Shown: positions 1 to 8,129, counted from the first letter of the stretch. The stretch: DNA of 24,470 nucleotides from DATDXN01 sp035289305 (GCA_035289305.1 DATDXN010000035.1:1-24470), one strand, 5' to 3'. The notes: generated by a model from the letters alone, not told the origin. Numbers and translations are program-made.

Positions 1-3000
1 CAGGCGATGAAAGACTTCAAATACGTTCCTGGAGGAAGGATTTTGGCAGGAGCAGGCACAGGATTTTCCGTCACGTTCTACAATTGTTTTGTCATTCCCT
101 CCCCAAAAGATGCGCGTGAAGGAATTTTGGAGACGTTGAAACAAATGGTGGAAATTATGGCTCACGGTGGTGGGGTAGGTATCAATCTTTCTTCTCTTCG
201 TCCACGAGGATCGAGGGTGCGCAAGGTCAACGGGTTTTCATCCGGCCCCTGCAATTGGGCAGAGCTTTTTTCAATTGCCACAAAAGACATTATTCAGCAG
301 GGCGGAACACGGCGTGGGGCTTTGATGTTGATGCTGTGGGATTGGCATCCGGACGTGGAGGAGTTTATCACGGTGAAGCGTGATTTATCGCGCATAAACG
401 GTGCCAACTTATCACTCTGTGTATCAGATAGCTTCATGGAAGCAGTTTCTCGCGATGCAGACTGGTCGCTCGTATTTCCTGATATTGATGATCCAGAATA
501 TGATGAAAAGTGGGATGGCGATCTTGAGTTGTGGAAAAGCATGGGTAAAAAAGTAATCGTACGCAAAGTCGTGAAAGCCCGAAAAATGTGGGATTTGATT
601 GCTCAAGCCGCGTGGGCCTCTGCCGAGCCCGGAGTCGTTTTCATGGAGCGGTACAACAAATGGCATAACAATTATTATTGGAACAGGATAAACTGTGTAA
701 ACCCATGCGTGACGGGAGACACGTTTGTCAATACAACCAATGGCATACAATCTATCAAAGAACTCTATAAAACACAGTTGCCGTTTAGGGTCGTGGTGAA
801 CGGAAAAAGCTATCTTTCAACGCCGGTGAAATTCACGGGGATAAAACCAGTGTACACGTTGAAAACAAAGGAGGGATACGAGTTACGGCTTACCACCGAT
901 CATAAAGTGGTGACAACGCATGGAGAAAAAGAGGCGGCAAAACTTCAAAAAGGAGATAAACTCGTTCTTTCCACCGGAGGATATTTTGGAGTGAGAGGTA
1001 TTCTTGGGGAAGGAAGAGTTTTGGGATGGCTTGTGGGAGACGGTTCGGTAAAAAAAGATGTTGCAACATTGTATTTTTACCAAGAAGAGAAAAAAGAATT
1101 AGCTCCGTATTTTGCACGTATAGTCGAGAGAATGGTTGAGGGTGAACAAATTGTCACCAGAGCTTATCCCATTTTCCCTCAATATGTTGAAAAAGAAAAT
1201 AAGGCAGTCATAGAATCAGTGCGACTGTGGAGAATCGTCAATAAGTACGGTTTAAGTCATGAAGACAAATATCAAGTCCCTGCGGCGATTTTTGAAGGAT
1301 CAGAGGAATTTCAGCGCGGTTTCCTCCAAGGACTTTTTTCAAGCGACGGCATGGTCATAGGAACTCTGAAAAAAGGCGTAACGGTGAGATTGACCTCCAT
1401 AAGAAAATCTCTGCTGATTAACGTCCAGCGACTTCTTCTTAACTTTGGTATTGTAAGTACAATTTATACAAACAGAAGAAGCTCCCAAGAAAGATTGCTG
1501 CCTGACGGAAAGGGAGGAAAGAAATTATATAGATGTCAGGCTTATCACGAGCTGGCGATCAGTAAAAAAAATCTCATAAAGTTTGCTGGCAGAATCGGTT
1601 TTTTACAGGAAAGAAAGCAGAATAAATTACAATCTTTCATTTCTCTCTATCAACGTGGACCGTATAGAGAGTCGTTTGTTGCAACGTTTGTTGAATTGAC
1701 GCCGAGTGGTACAGAAGAGGTATTTGATATTACCGTTGCCGATATTCATCGTTTTTCCGCTAACGGATTATTGGTTCATAATTGTGGAGAAGAAGGATTA
1801 CCGCCGTGGGGGGTTTGTAATCTCGGTTCCATCAACCTTTCAGCACTCGTGAAGTCAACTTCCATTGAAAAGAAAGGCAGATTTGATTTTATGCTTCTGA
1901 AAAAAACAGTCGAGACCGCGGTGCGTTTCCAAGATAATATCGTCGATATGGATCCGTATATTTTTGAAGGCATTAAAAAAATGCAGCATGAAGGAGAACG
2001 GCGGATCGGGTTGGGAACCATGGGGCTTGGAGATGCTCTCATCAAACTTCATCTGCTCTACGGATCTCCCGAGGCTATTTCCTTTATCGACAAAGTCTAT
2101 AAGATCATACGCGATGAGGCTTATAAAACTTCCTGCAAACTCGCTCAAGAAAAAGGGACATTTCCCAAATGCGACAAGAAAAAATTCGTCAAATCGCGCT
2201 TTGTCGGTGGGCTTCCAGAAGAAATTCAAGGTGTGATAGAAAAGCATGGTATCCGCAATTCAGTGATACTCATGCAAGCGCCCACAGGTTCCACGTCTCT
2301 TATGTCTGGAACAACGTCAGGCATTGAGCCGGTATTTGAGTTTGAGTTTGTGAGGCGAGACCGACTGGGGGAGCATATCATTCGCCATGACCTATTTGAT
2401 GAGTGGTACAAACGACATGAAAAAGAGATAAAAGCAGGGATAGTCAAGCGGCCTAAGTGGTTTGTTTCAGCCAATGATCTTTCTCCAGAAGACCATGTCA
2501 AGGTGCAGGCAGTTATTCAAAAATACGTTGATGCATCAATTTCAAAGACCGTTAACGCACCCCAAACACACACGGTCGAGGACGTGAAAAAACTCTATAC
2601 GCTCGCGTACAAACTAGGACTCAAAGGTATTACCTATATGCGGGAAGGATCTCGTCCCGGGGTGCTTGAGCGCAAAACAGTAGTGAAGGAACAGCCAAAA
2701 GAAGCACCGTATACGGTGAAGCTGCGTCCGATGGTCGTGCATGGATCAACGTATAAAATTGATACCCCAGTAGGCACGGCGTTTATCACAATCAATGTCA
2801 ATGGCGATAATGAGCCTTTGGAAGTCTTTATCAATGTGGGTAAAGCAGGCACTGATGTGTATGCAATGGCAGAGAGCCTCGGAAGAGTCGTTTCTCTAGC
2901 GCTTCGATTTTCCTCACATCTTTCGGCAAAGGAGCGCATACGCGAGATCGTTGATCAGCTGCAAGGTATTGGTGGCGCGCGCACCATGGGTTTTGGTAAG

Positions 3001-3249
3001 GAGAGAATACGAAGCGTCCCTGATGCGCTTGCCAAAATTCTTGCGATGCACTTTCAACTCAACGGGCAATCGAATGTGCATAAAGAATCTGCAGTGAAAC
3101 CGACAGTAGTTGCCGCAAGCACACAGCAATCGCTCCTTCAGGTGGAAAAATCAAGCTTGTTTGATATTTGTCCATCTTGCGGAGAGGCGACGTTTGCGCA
3201 TGAGGAAGGGTGCAAGAAATGCTACAGCTGTGGATTTTCAGAGTGTTGA
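1..3249 (+). CDS. nrdJ: Adenosylcobalamin-dependent (class II) ribonucleotide reductase, intein-containing, 5' end outside window
   Basis: It reduces ribonucleotides to deoxyribonucleotides in the cytoplasm using coenzyme B12 to make a thiyl radical. The frame is open from base 1, and the first Met (base 7) falls inside a conserved region (VPGGRILAGAG), so the N-terminus lies outside the window. Numbering from that Met: C27 (FYNCFV) and C604 (WGVCNLGS) fit the redox-active pair. The radical motif NPCGE is split by the intein, giving N232-P233 then C593-G-E595 after it. Further class II hallmarks are APTGSTSL, SGIEPVF, a GIGG...GFG...PDALAKIL region, and a C-terminal Cys cluster (CPSCG, CKKCYSCG) of the kind that re-reduces the active site. 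The adenosyltransferase starts 1 nt after its stop, which supports a B12-dependent enzyme. The family call is firm; whether the substrate is a di- or triphosphate cannot be read here. Confidence 0.95.
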   Translation, partial: QAMKDFKYVPGGRILAGAGTGFSVTFYNCFVIPSPKDAREGILETLKQMVEIMAHGGGVGINLSSLRPRGSRVRKVNGFSSGPCNWAELFSIATKDIIQQGGTRRGALMLMLWDWHPDVEEFITVKRDLSRINGANLSLCVSDSFMEAVSRDADWSLVFPDIDDPEYDEKWDGDLELWKSMGKKVIVRKVVKARKMWDLIAQAAWASAEPGVVFMERYNKWHNNYYWNRINCVNPCVTGDTFVNTTNGIQSIKELYKTQLPFRVVVNGKSYLSTPVKFTGIKPVYTLKTKEGYELRLTTDHKVVTTHGEKEAAKLQKGDKLVLSTGGYFGVRGILGEGRVLGWLVGDGSVKKDVATLYFYQEEKKELAPYFARIVERMVEGEQIVTRAYPIFPQYVEKENKAVIESVRLWRIVNKYGLSHEDKYQVPAAIFEGSEEFQRGFLQGLFSSDGMVIGTLKKGVTVRLTSIRKSLLINVQRLLLNFGIVSTIYTNRRSSQERLLPDGKGGKKLYRCQAYHELAISKKNLIKFAGRIGFLQERKQNKLQSFISLYQRGPYRESFVATFVELTPSGTEEVFDITVADIHRFSANGLLVHNCGEEGLPPWGVCNLGSINLSALVKSTSIEKKGRFDFMLLKKTVETAVRFQDNIVDMDPYIFEGIKKMQHEGERRIGLGTMGLGDALIKLHLLYGSPEAISFIDKVYKIIRDEAYKTSCKLAQEKGTFPKCDKKKFVKSRFVGGLPEEIQGVIEKHGIRNSVILMQAPTGSTSLMSGTTSGIEPVFEFEFVRRDRLGEHIIRHDLFDEWYKRHEKEIKAGIVKRPKWFVSANDLSPEDHVKVQAVIQKYVDASISKTVNAPQTHTVEDVKKLYTLAYKLGLKGITYMREGSRPGVLERKTVVKEQPKEAPYTVKLRPMVVHGSTYKIDTPVGTAFITINVNGDNEPLEVFINVGKAGTDVYAMAESLGRVVSLALRFSSHLSAKERIREIVDQLQGIGGARTMGFGKERIRSVPDALAKILAMHFQLNGQSNVHKESAVKPTVVAASTQQSLLQVEKSSLFDICPSCGEATFAHEEGCKKCYSCGFSEC
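706..1782 (+). mobile_element. Intein with LAGLIDADG homing endonuclease, inserted at the NrdJ radical cysteine
   Basis: This 359-residue in-frame insertion begins with Cys (C234, CVTGDTFV, block A) and ends His-Asn (H591-N592), followed by Cys593 of the host protein. Splicing block B is visible as TTDH (T296-x-x-H299), and block F/G as DIHRFSANGLLVHN. Between them are two LAGLIDADG helices, VLGWLVGDGS (acidic residue D345) and FLQGLFSSDG (D447), so the homing endonuclease looks intact. Removal joins NP to CGE and restores an uninterrupted NPCGE motif. Inteins in ribonucleotide reductases are well known. All splicing residues I can check are present, so this one is probably active. Confidence 0.95.
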
Positions 3250-3250
3250 T

Positions 3251-3763
3251 ATGTCTATCTATACAAAAACAGGTGATGATGGCACGACATCTCTATATGG
3301 GGGGAAAAGAGTCGCAAAATCAGATCCGCAGGTGATTGCCTATGGCACGGTCGATGAATTGAGTTCATTTATTGGTGTTTTGCTCACAATGCTTACTCAT
3401 ACTTCTCACATTGTTTTACTGACTACTATACAAAAAGACCTTCACACATTGTCCGCCTATCTTGCGGGAAAAAAAACAAATCTTGCTTTTTTGAAAAAAC
3501 GAGTTCAATTATTTGAACAAACCATTGATGAAACTCAAAAAAAACTGCCGCCCCTTCATTCTTTTATCCTTCCACAAGGGACACAACTTACAAGCTGGTT
3601 TCATGTGGTGCGCGCAGTATGTCGTCGGGCAGAGCGGGCTATTGTAGCCATACACAATAAAGAAAAAGCATATACGCAGATCATCGTGTATGTCAATCGC
3701 CTGTCTGACCTTTTTTTTGTTCTGGGAAGAGTGTATAATACGCGCAAAGAAATCACTATTTAA
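3251..3763 (+). CDS. pduO: Cob(I)alamin adenosyltransferase, PduO type
   Basis: It transfers the adenosyl group of ATP to cob(I)alamin, making the coenzyme B12 that the upstream reductase needs. The 170-residue protein starts with the family's nucleotide-binding motif TKTGDDGTTSLYGG. It continues with YGTVDELSSFIG, FILPQG, VCRRAERAIV and VNRLSDLFFVLGR, the usual order for the PduO family; its length is slightly below the usual 180-190. The start is set at the ATG 1 nt after the nrdJ stop, because the longer upstream frame overlaps nrdJ and the family begins with this motif. Translation is probably coupled to nrdJ. The rest of the B12 pathway is not in view, so cobalamin scavenging is inferred. 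Confidence 0.93.
   Translation: MSIYTKTGDDGTTSLYGGKRVAKSDPQVIAYGTVDELSSFIGVLLTMLTHTSHIVLLTTIQKDLHTLSAYLAGKKTNLAFLKKRVQLFEQTIDETQKKLPPLHSFILPQGTQLTSWFHVVRAVCRRAERAIVAIHNKEKAYTQIIVYVNRLSDLFFVLGRVYNTRKEITI
3734..3739 (+). promoter_or_regulatory. Candidate -10 box for the riboswitch transcript
   Basis: A consensus TATAAT lies near the end of the adenosyltransferase gene and would start RNA about 25-30 nt before the riboswitch. No good -35 is visible 16-18 nt upstream, only a T-run. The riboswitch could instead lie on a transcript reading through from nrdJ. Confidence 0.3.
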
Positions 3764-3775
3764 ATAAGTTAGTTC

Positions 3776-3880
3776 TTGGCAAGTCTTGGGACCCTAGGGA
3801 ATGCTTGTGCAAATCAGCAACTGTGCCGCAACGGTAATAGTCCGGAACCCCCCAAGGCTTTTTCACCCCGAGCAGGGAAT
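3776..3880 (+). promoter_or_regulatory. Cobalamin riboswitch (short form), upstream of the 392-residue gene
   Basis: The conserved cobalamin-aptamer core is readable in order: GGGAA (3797-3801), a short stem TGCT/AGCA enclosing TGTGCAAATC, then CTGTGCCGCAACGGTAA and AGTCCGGAA. An enclosing helix of 8 pairs (with G-U) forms between GTCTTGGG (3783-3790) and CCCAAGGC (3851-3858). It lacks the long peripheral domains of the btuB type and resembles the compact class. A small hairpin CCC-GAGCA-GGG (3867-3877) follows and covers the likely Shine-Dalgarno GCAGGGA (3872-3878), 7 nt before the ATG at 3886. That suggests translational control, with ligand binding hiding the ribosome site. The core match is strong; the ligand form and expression outcome are inferred. 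Confidence 0.85.
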
Positions 3881-3885
3881 AGTCT

Positions 3886-5064
3886 ATGGAGAGAGAAAAA
3901 AAAGGGCTCGCTCGCTCAATTTTTGAGTATTATTCAGTAGAGAATGACTACGCATTTGTGCGTGATCACTGTCCGGATAGACTACAGGCATGTTCTTATG
4001 TAGAAGGAAATATCAGGAACTTTCTTCATGAATTTGTCAATCACACAGATATAGCCCGCGTTTCCTATTTTTTAGCAGCAGATAGGTTCTATTATCCAGG
4101 TATTCAAGATGCCGTGGGAGAGAGTTATAAAAAAACCGCATATCAGCGTGGTGGAGCAAGCAGAGAACAAGCAGAATGGAAAGGTTTTCATATGCTTGAA
4201 CACGCATTTGCTCGGCAGGAGGCAGATACTGCTTTCTGGATTTCACCTCCCTCCAACGAAGAGGGATTTGGAGACTATGGATTCATGTTTGTATTTGTGA
4301 AAGAAGGTGGTGGAACGATAACAGAATACATAGTGAGATATCCAGAAAAAAAAGGGAGTCTCCTCATGAGTCTTAAGCTTAGTGAGTATATTGAGCATAG
4401 TGGATATCGATACGGCGATGGTGATAATCTCGTATTTTCCCAAAAAACAGAAAAGGATTTTTTAGAAAGTCCTTTTTTATTTAAAAGCGATGGTTCTAGC
4501 ATAAACTTAGATAATGTATTGAGTCGGCTCGGTTTTACACGTGAAAGCCTAGAGGAAGCATATGCGTTTGACGGGCTTATCTCAAGGGAGCTTGGCGGTT
4601 GGATCAGACAATATGCAAAAACCATCGTGGAAGGAGACAGTGATAGTGTAACTATAGAGGAAGGGAAAAAGTTATTGACTGCTATTTATAACAGAACAGG
4701 AATATTGAAACAATGGCTTAGGGAAGGGGACAAAGATAAGCGGACGTATCTTTTAAGCAATACTGTTTTACCGGAGTTTCGCTTTGGGTACCCGTCAGAT
4801 CACACGCTCATCGCATATTTTTCAAGCAAAAAGGCATTGGTAGAAAGCGGAGGAAGTTGTCCGGTGAGTCGTTCTTCTTTGTTATTTGTTTCAACGGTAC
4901 TTTCAGCTTCAGGGGGTAAAATAGGATACAATGATGCGACGTTACTCACAGAAGGAAAAGGCGGGTGGAGTTATCATGAGGGTGAATGTGTCGTGTGTAA
5001 AAATAAGAATGCTGAAGTCGGTCCCTGTAATATCTGCAAAACATGTGAAGTGAAGTTTGACTAG
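3886..5064 (+). CDS. Uncharacterised protein with C-terminal Cys cluster, B12 riboswitch-controlled
   Basis: I do not recognise this 392-residue family. It has no signal peptide or membrane segment, so it is probably cytoplasmic. It is rich in aromatic and charged residues, with a central stretch reading as beta strands (GDYGFMFVFVKE, TITEYIVRYPEK) and a helical middle. The C-terminus ends with C368, C371, C381, C384 and C387 (CxxC-x9-CxxCxxC), which would fit metal binding or redox chemistry. The ATG start is supported by the Shine-Dalgarno GCAGGGA, which lies within the riboswitch tail. Its position directly behind a cobalamin riboswitch and two B12-linked genes suggests a role in cobalamin uptake, storage or handling, or in a B12-sparing response. 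None of these can be chosen from sequence. Confidence 0.85.
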   Translation: MEREKKGLARSIFEYYSVENDYAFVRDHCPDRLQACSYVEGNIRNFLHEFVNHTDIARVSYFLAADRFYYPGIQDAVGESYKKTAYQRGGASREQAEWKGFHMLEHAFARQEADTAFWISPPSNEEGFGDYGFMFVFVKEGGGTITEYIVRYPEKKGSLLMSLKLSEYIEHSGYRYGDGDNLVFSQKTEKDFLESPFLFKSDGSSINLDNVLSRLGFTRESLEEAYAFDGLISRELGGWIRQYAKTIVEGDSDSVTIEEGKKLLTAIYNRTGILKQWLREGDKDKRTYLLSNTVLPEFRFGYPSDHTLIAYFSSKKALVESGGSCPVSRSSLLFVSTVLSASGGKIGYNDATLLTEGKGGWSYHEGECVVCKNKNAEVGPCNICKTCEVKFD

Positions 5065-5087
5065 GTCAGGATATTTTTTGATAGAAT
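5057..5087 (+). promoter_or_regulatory. Promoter for the 137-residue gene, leaderless
   Basis: TTGACT (5057-5062) and TAGAAT (5082-5087) are separated by 19 bp; the -35 overlaps the stop of the preceding gene. Only 6 nt separate the -10 from the ATG at 5094, so RNA should start at or beside the start codon. No Shine-Dalgarno sequence is present. Confidence 0.6.
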
Positions 5088-5093
5088 AAATGC

Positions 5094-5507
5094 ATGACTC
5101 ACAAAAGTTACACACCGGTTGATCATTTGATAAAGCCGGGAGCGACAGTTGGTGCCTCAAAAGAATTTGAAGGTACAAAGCCGACAGTTCCCCCTGCGCT
5201 TGAGTATCAGAAAGTCAAAGAATTTGTGCCCGATCGCGAAGTGGCTCCATATATCAGCGTGCGTGAAGAGCACCCAGTCATATCGGAAGACCTCAAAAAA
5301 CAAGGAGTCATAGACCCTTCGGGCACACAATTTCCCACCTATGAGAATGTGAAAGTGCCCTTAAGCGATGAGAAAATTTTGACAGGGCTTCATGCGCCGC
5401 TTTATTCCTCACTTCGTTGGCTGGCAACTCTTGCTTTTTATATCCTCAAAAAAGCTCATCTAACAATCAAAATGATTCATGGAAGCATACTGCGTGTGAG
5501 GGTATAG
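5094..5507 (+). CDS. Conserved-looking hypothetical protein, 137 residues
   Basis: I cannot assign a function. The first 90 residues are polar and proline-rich with repeated 'PTVPP', 'VPDREVAPY' and 'VPLSDEKI' style segments, suggesting an extended or poorly folded region. The last 40 residues (LYSSLRWLATLAFYILKKAHLTIKM) form a hydrophobic or amphipathic helix with basic residues, possibly a membrane-surface anchor. The ATG is chosen because a -10 box lies 6 nt upstream. It is followed after 3 nt by a glycosyltransferase with its own Shine-Dalgarno, so the two probably form one unit and may both act at the membrane. Confidence 0.75.
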   Translation: MTHKSYTPVDHLIKPGATVGASKEFEGTKPTVPPALEYQKVKEFVPDREVAPYISVREEHPVISEDLKKQGVIDPSGTQFPTYENVKVPLSDEKILTGLHAPLYSSLRWLATLAFYILKKAHLTIKMIHGSILRVRV

Positions 5508-5510
5508 CAT

Positions 5511-6209
5511 ATGAGAGTCGGCTTCATAGTGGTCACGTACAATACGAGCGACGCGATACTCACCCATATAAAAAGTCAGGTCGATAAGCTTGGGTTTAAA
5601 GATCTTCGCTTTTACGTCTGTGATAATACGTTTGACAATAAAGGGTTTGCTACTGGAGTGAACAGCAGTATCAAAAAAGGCGTGCGGGAGGGTGTTGATA
5701 TTTTTATCGTTGCCAACCTCGATATATCTTTGGAGCATGTAAGTAGTGAGGAGTTACTTGCAGGTTCACCATATTTTGATGTGTGGGGTTTGGCTATGTG
5801 GCAGGATAATAGAACGTATTATGGCGGCCAGATAGATCGGTGGCGCATGAGCGGGGGACTTATCGGCGAAAAGCCGCGCCGTCGGTTTCATGCGGTAGAT
5901 TATGTCACCGGCTCGCTCATGCTCTTCAAAAAACAGGTGATTGACGCGATTGGTTTATGGGACGAGGGTTACTTCATGTATTACGAAGATGTTGATTTTT
6001 GCTACCGAGCCAAAAAAGCAGGTTTTAAAGTCGGCATTGACCGCGACACAACATATATACACTTTGAAACATCAAAAACCAACAAGAAAAAGGCCTATTT
6101 TTTGGCAAAAAGCAGGTGGCGATTTTTTTTGAAATTTTCAAATACGAAACAAAAAATAAGAGAACTCATCAGACTGCCCAAAACCCTATATGAACTGGTT
6201 GCGAAATAA
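5511..6209 (+). CDS. Family 2 glycosyltransferase (rhamnosyltransferase-like)
   Basis: It transfers a sugar from a nucleotide-sugar donor, probably onto a surface glycan at the inner face of the membrane. The 232-residue protein has the GT-A start (VGFIVVTYN, residues 3-11), the donor-binding D38-N39, the NKGFATGVN element (43-51), and N-L-D (69-71) in the place of the metal-binding DxD. The GT2 acceptor-side signature YEDVDFCYRAKKAG follows VTGSLMLFKK. It is shorter than many relatives (about 280-300) but keeps all core motifs. The Shine-Dalgarno GAGGG (5498-5502) lies 8 nt before the ATG. Donor and acceptor are unknown. The next gene converges on it with only 4 nt between. Confidence 0.88.
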   Translation: MRVGFIVVTYNTSDAILTHIKSQVDKLGFKDLRFYVCDNTFDNKGFATGVNSSIKKGVREGVDIFIVANLDISLEHVSSEELLAGSPYFDVWGLAMWQDNRTYYGGQIDRWRMSGGLIGEKPRRRFHAVDYVTGSLMLFKKQVIDAIGLWDEGYFMYYEDVDFCYRAKKAGFKVGIDRDTTYIHFETSKTNKKKAYFLAKSRWRFFLKFSNTKQKIRELIRLPKTLYELVAK

Positions 6210-6213
6210 AAGA

Positions 6214-7320
6214 CTAGGTGATTTCTTTGATTAGAGCGAGAAGCTTTGTGGTGAAATCACTCCATGCAAACTCTTTTCTCCAGACTATTTGATGATGTTT
6301 GGAGGGATTTTTTGCAATCTGTAACATTTTCTGGACGATTTGTTTATCGTTGCTGCCACTATATAAATGAGTGAAAAATTTCCGGTATTCATGGTAAAGA
6401 GGATGCTCATTGGTGATGACGGGTTTGCCAAATGCAAGGCTTTCCAAAACAGGAAAGCAAAAACCTTCATCGCAGGATACGTTCAAAAGACCCACACATG
6501 AGCGATAATAAGTAGTGAGCTTGGAGTCAGATATATGATCCACAAAGGTGATCTTTTCTTTGATGCTGCGGTAACTACTATCCTGCTTTAAGTGCAGATA
6601 ATAATCATCTTCTTTTTTACCAATGAGCACGAGCTGATAATTTTTGTCCTGTGAGGCGCGTATAAACTCTCTGAAACATCTGAATAATCTCGTGATGTTT
6701 TTCATCGGTTTTATCACTCCCACGTATAGGAAATATTTCCCGATCTTTTTTTGACGGTGGCTGCCACTACAGGTAAACAAATGATCTATCCCTGCATAAA
6801 TCTGTGCGACTTTATGTGTGTTGATAGTTGGGAATCTTGAAAGTAGTTCGCTTTTCATATACTGTGACAAAACAACGATCTTGTCTGCTTTTTCTATCGC
6901 GAGGGCTGTATTTTTCACGAGTTTCTGCGCATGAGTGTAGAGTTGGAGATATATGTAGAAACCAAAATCATATATGAAAGCTATTTTCTTGATGTGAGTT
7001 CTCTGAAGCAGGCGAGGGATGTATCCGGAAAACCCCAAAAAAACGTCATTACCGTCTTTGAGCGTATGAAAAGGTAAGTGGATCGTGGAGTAAAAACGTC
7101 GAGGCAGCCGGTGATATCTGATCGCAGCATATGTGCTAGGTGTCACATGAGAGGAGCCAAAGTAATAATAATTGATGCAATATGCTGGATCATTGAGGTG
7201 ATGGAACTGGGTGATGAAGGAGGTGATGAGTCTATGGATGCCGCTTGTGACCTCTCCTTCTGGCTGTAGATCTCCAGCGTCTATGCTGATTCGTATTGTT
7301 TTATGATAGCGTTTTTCCAA
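6214..7320 (-). CDS. Family 4 glycosyltransferase
   Basis: A GT-B fold retaining glycosyltransferase of 368 residues, probably for surface polysaccharide. The N-terminal half has the acceptor domain (IRISIDAG, SGIHRL; KADKIVVLSQYMK). The C-terminal half has the donor domain, with the hinge YFLYVGVIKPMKNITRL and the diagnostic E-x7-E in DEGFCFPVLESLAFGKPVI. The start codon is TTG (7318-7320), 20 nt inside the end of the thioredoxin gene, and no other plausible start lies before the first conserved strand. An AGGA lies about 13 nt upstream, so coupling to thioredoxin translation is likely. The substrate is unknown. Confidence 0.88.
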   Translation of the reverse strand: MEKRYHKTIRISIDAGDLQPEGEVTSGIHRLITSFITQFHHLNDPAYCINYYYFGSSHVTPSTYAAIRYHRLPRRFYSTIHLPFHTLKDGNDVFLGFSGYIPRLLQRTHIKKIAFIYDFGFYIYLQLYTHAQKLVKNTALAIEKADKIVVLSQYMKSELLSRFPTINTHKVAQIYAGIDHLFTCSGSHRQKKIGKYFLYVGVIKPMKNITRLFRCFREFIRASQDKNYQLVLIGKKEDDYYLHLKQDSSYRSIKEKITFVDHISDSKLTTYYRSCVGLLNVSCDEGFCFPVLESLAFGKPVITNEHPLYHEYRKFFTHLYSGSNDKQIVQKMLQIAKNPSKHHQIVWRKEFAWSDFTTKLLALIKEIT

Positions 7321-7630
7321 TTTCTTTTATAAATCCTGTCCTTGATAAGGCGCCGATAAATTGATGGACGGGCTTTCCACCTTTGAAGAGGATAAATGTG
7401 GGAATGGAAAAAACGCTGTATCGTGCGGCAAGTTCTTGGTTTTCATCCACGTTTATTTTTACAAACGTTACTTTATTCTTATATTCCTCCATATCAGAGA
7501 GTTCGTCGATAATAGGACCGGTCAGTTTGCACGGTCCACACCAGTCGGCATAAAAATCTACAAAGACCACATTTTGAGCTTCAAGAACGTCCTTTTGAAA
7601 CATATCTTTCGTAATATGCGTTGCAGGCAT
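7301..7630 (-). CDS. trxA: Thioredoxin
   Basis: A single-domain thioredoxin of 109 residues that reduces disulfides in the cytoplasm. It has the active site W30-C31-G-P-C34, the buried Asp D25, and the cis-proline loop SIPTFILFKGG. No signal peptide is present. It could serve as electron donor to the ribonucleotide reductase at the start of the window, which is inferred from general thioredoxin biology. The ATG at 7630 follows a -10 box by 8 nt. The downstream glycosyltransferase overlaps by 20 nt and is probably co-transcribed, an unusual pairing. Confidence 0.95.
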   Translation of the reverse strand: MPATHITKDMFQKDVLEAQNVVFVDFYADWCGPCKLTGPIIDELSDMEEYKNKVTFVKINVDENQELAARYSVFSIPTFILFKGGKPVHQFIGALSRTGFIKEIGKTLS

Positions 7631-7638
7631 AGGGTTTC

Positions 7639-7667
7639 ATCATATCGTATTTTCCCCCCTATTGCAA
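7639..7667 (-). promoter_or_regulatory. Thioredoxin promoter, near-leaderless
   Basis: On the minus strand TTGCAA (7667-7662) and TATGAT (7644-7639) are 17 bp apart. The ATG lies 8 nt after the -10, so the 5' leader would be 0-2 nt. An AGGGGGG run lies inside the promoter spacer and would be upstream of the RNA start, so it cannot act as Shine-Dalgarno. Confidence 0.65.
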
Positions 7668-7724
7668 TTGTTTTTTTATTCCACGAAAGTGAATACCTCG
7701 GCTGTAAACCCGTGTGTATTTTAT

Positions 7725-8129
7725 TCAATCTACTGGCGGTATGATAACCTTTATTTCTGAAATCTTTTTGAGTTCATGGTCAAACGTACATAGGGCGGTA
7801 TTTTTCGGCAGTTGTGACGCGATAAGACAATCGGCTAATTTTATGTTATATTTTTTGTAATAATGCAGCGCTTTGTGAAAATAGGTTTTTTCAATCAGCG
7901 TTACGTTTCGTGTTTTTAACATAGTTTCTATATCGGCGATCACTTGTTTAGAAGGTATACGATACAACTTGGTCAAAACGAAGTGGATTTCAAGCAGTAC
8001 AATAGTTGAAGCGTATGGTTTGATCTGTCCTTTCTCTATCTTTTCAAAAAGAGACACGCAGTGTTGATATAGATTTCCTTCTCCCAAAATAAAGCGCAAC
8101 CAGACATTAGTATCTATAAATAATTTCAT
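7725..8129 (-). CDS. vapC: PIN-domain toxin, VapC-like
   Basis: A 134-residue PIN-domain ribonuclease, expected to cut RNA (often tRNA in this family) and stop growth when its antitoxin is lost. The four acidic active-site residues are in place: D6 (LFIDTNVWLR), E47 (IVLLEIHF), D100 (IKLADCLIA) and D117 (CTFDHELKK). Length is typical. Its ATG overlaps the antitoxin stop as ATGA (8126-8129), the standard coupled arrangement, giving one operon with the antitoxin first. The target RNA is unknown. Confidence 0.9.
   Translation of the reverse strand: MKLFIDTNVWLRFILGEGNLYQHCVSLFEKIEKGQIKPYASTIVLLEIHFVLTKLYRIPSKQVIADIETMLKTRNVTLIEKTYFHKALHYYKKYNIKLADCLIASQLPKNTALCTFDHELKKISEIKVIIPPVD

Noticed and set aside
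1855..2247. 130-codon minus-strand frame within nrdJ
   Set aside because: It is a shadow of the strongly conserved reductase coding sequence.
3110..3250. In-frame upstream extension of the adenosyltransferase
   Set aside because: It overlaps the conserved C-terminus of nrdJ, and the family motif begins at the ATG at 3251.
7682..7691. Small hairpin CAC-GAAA-GTG downstream of the toxin gene as a terminator
   Set aside because: Only three base pairs, and no T-run follows in the direction of transcription.
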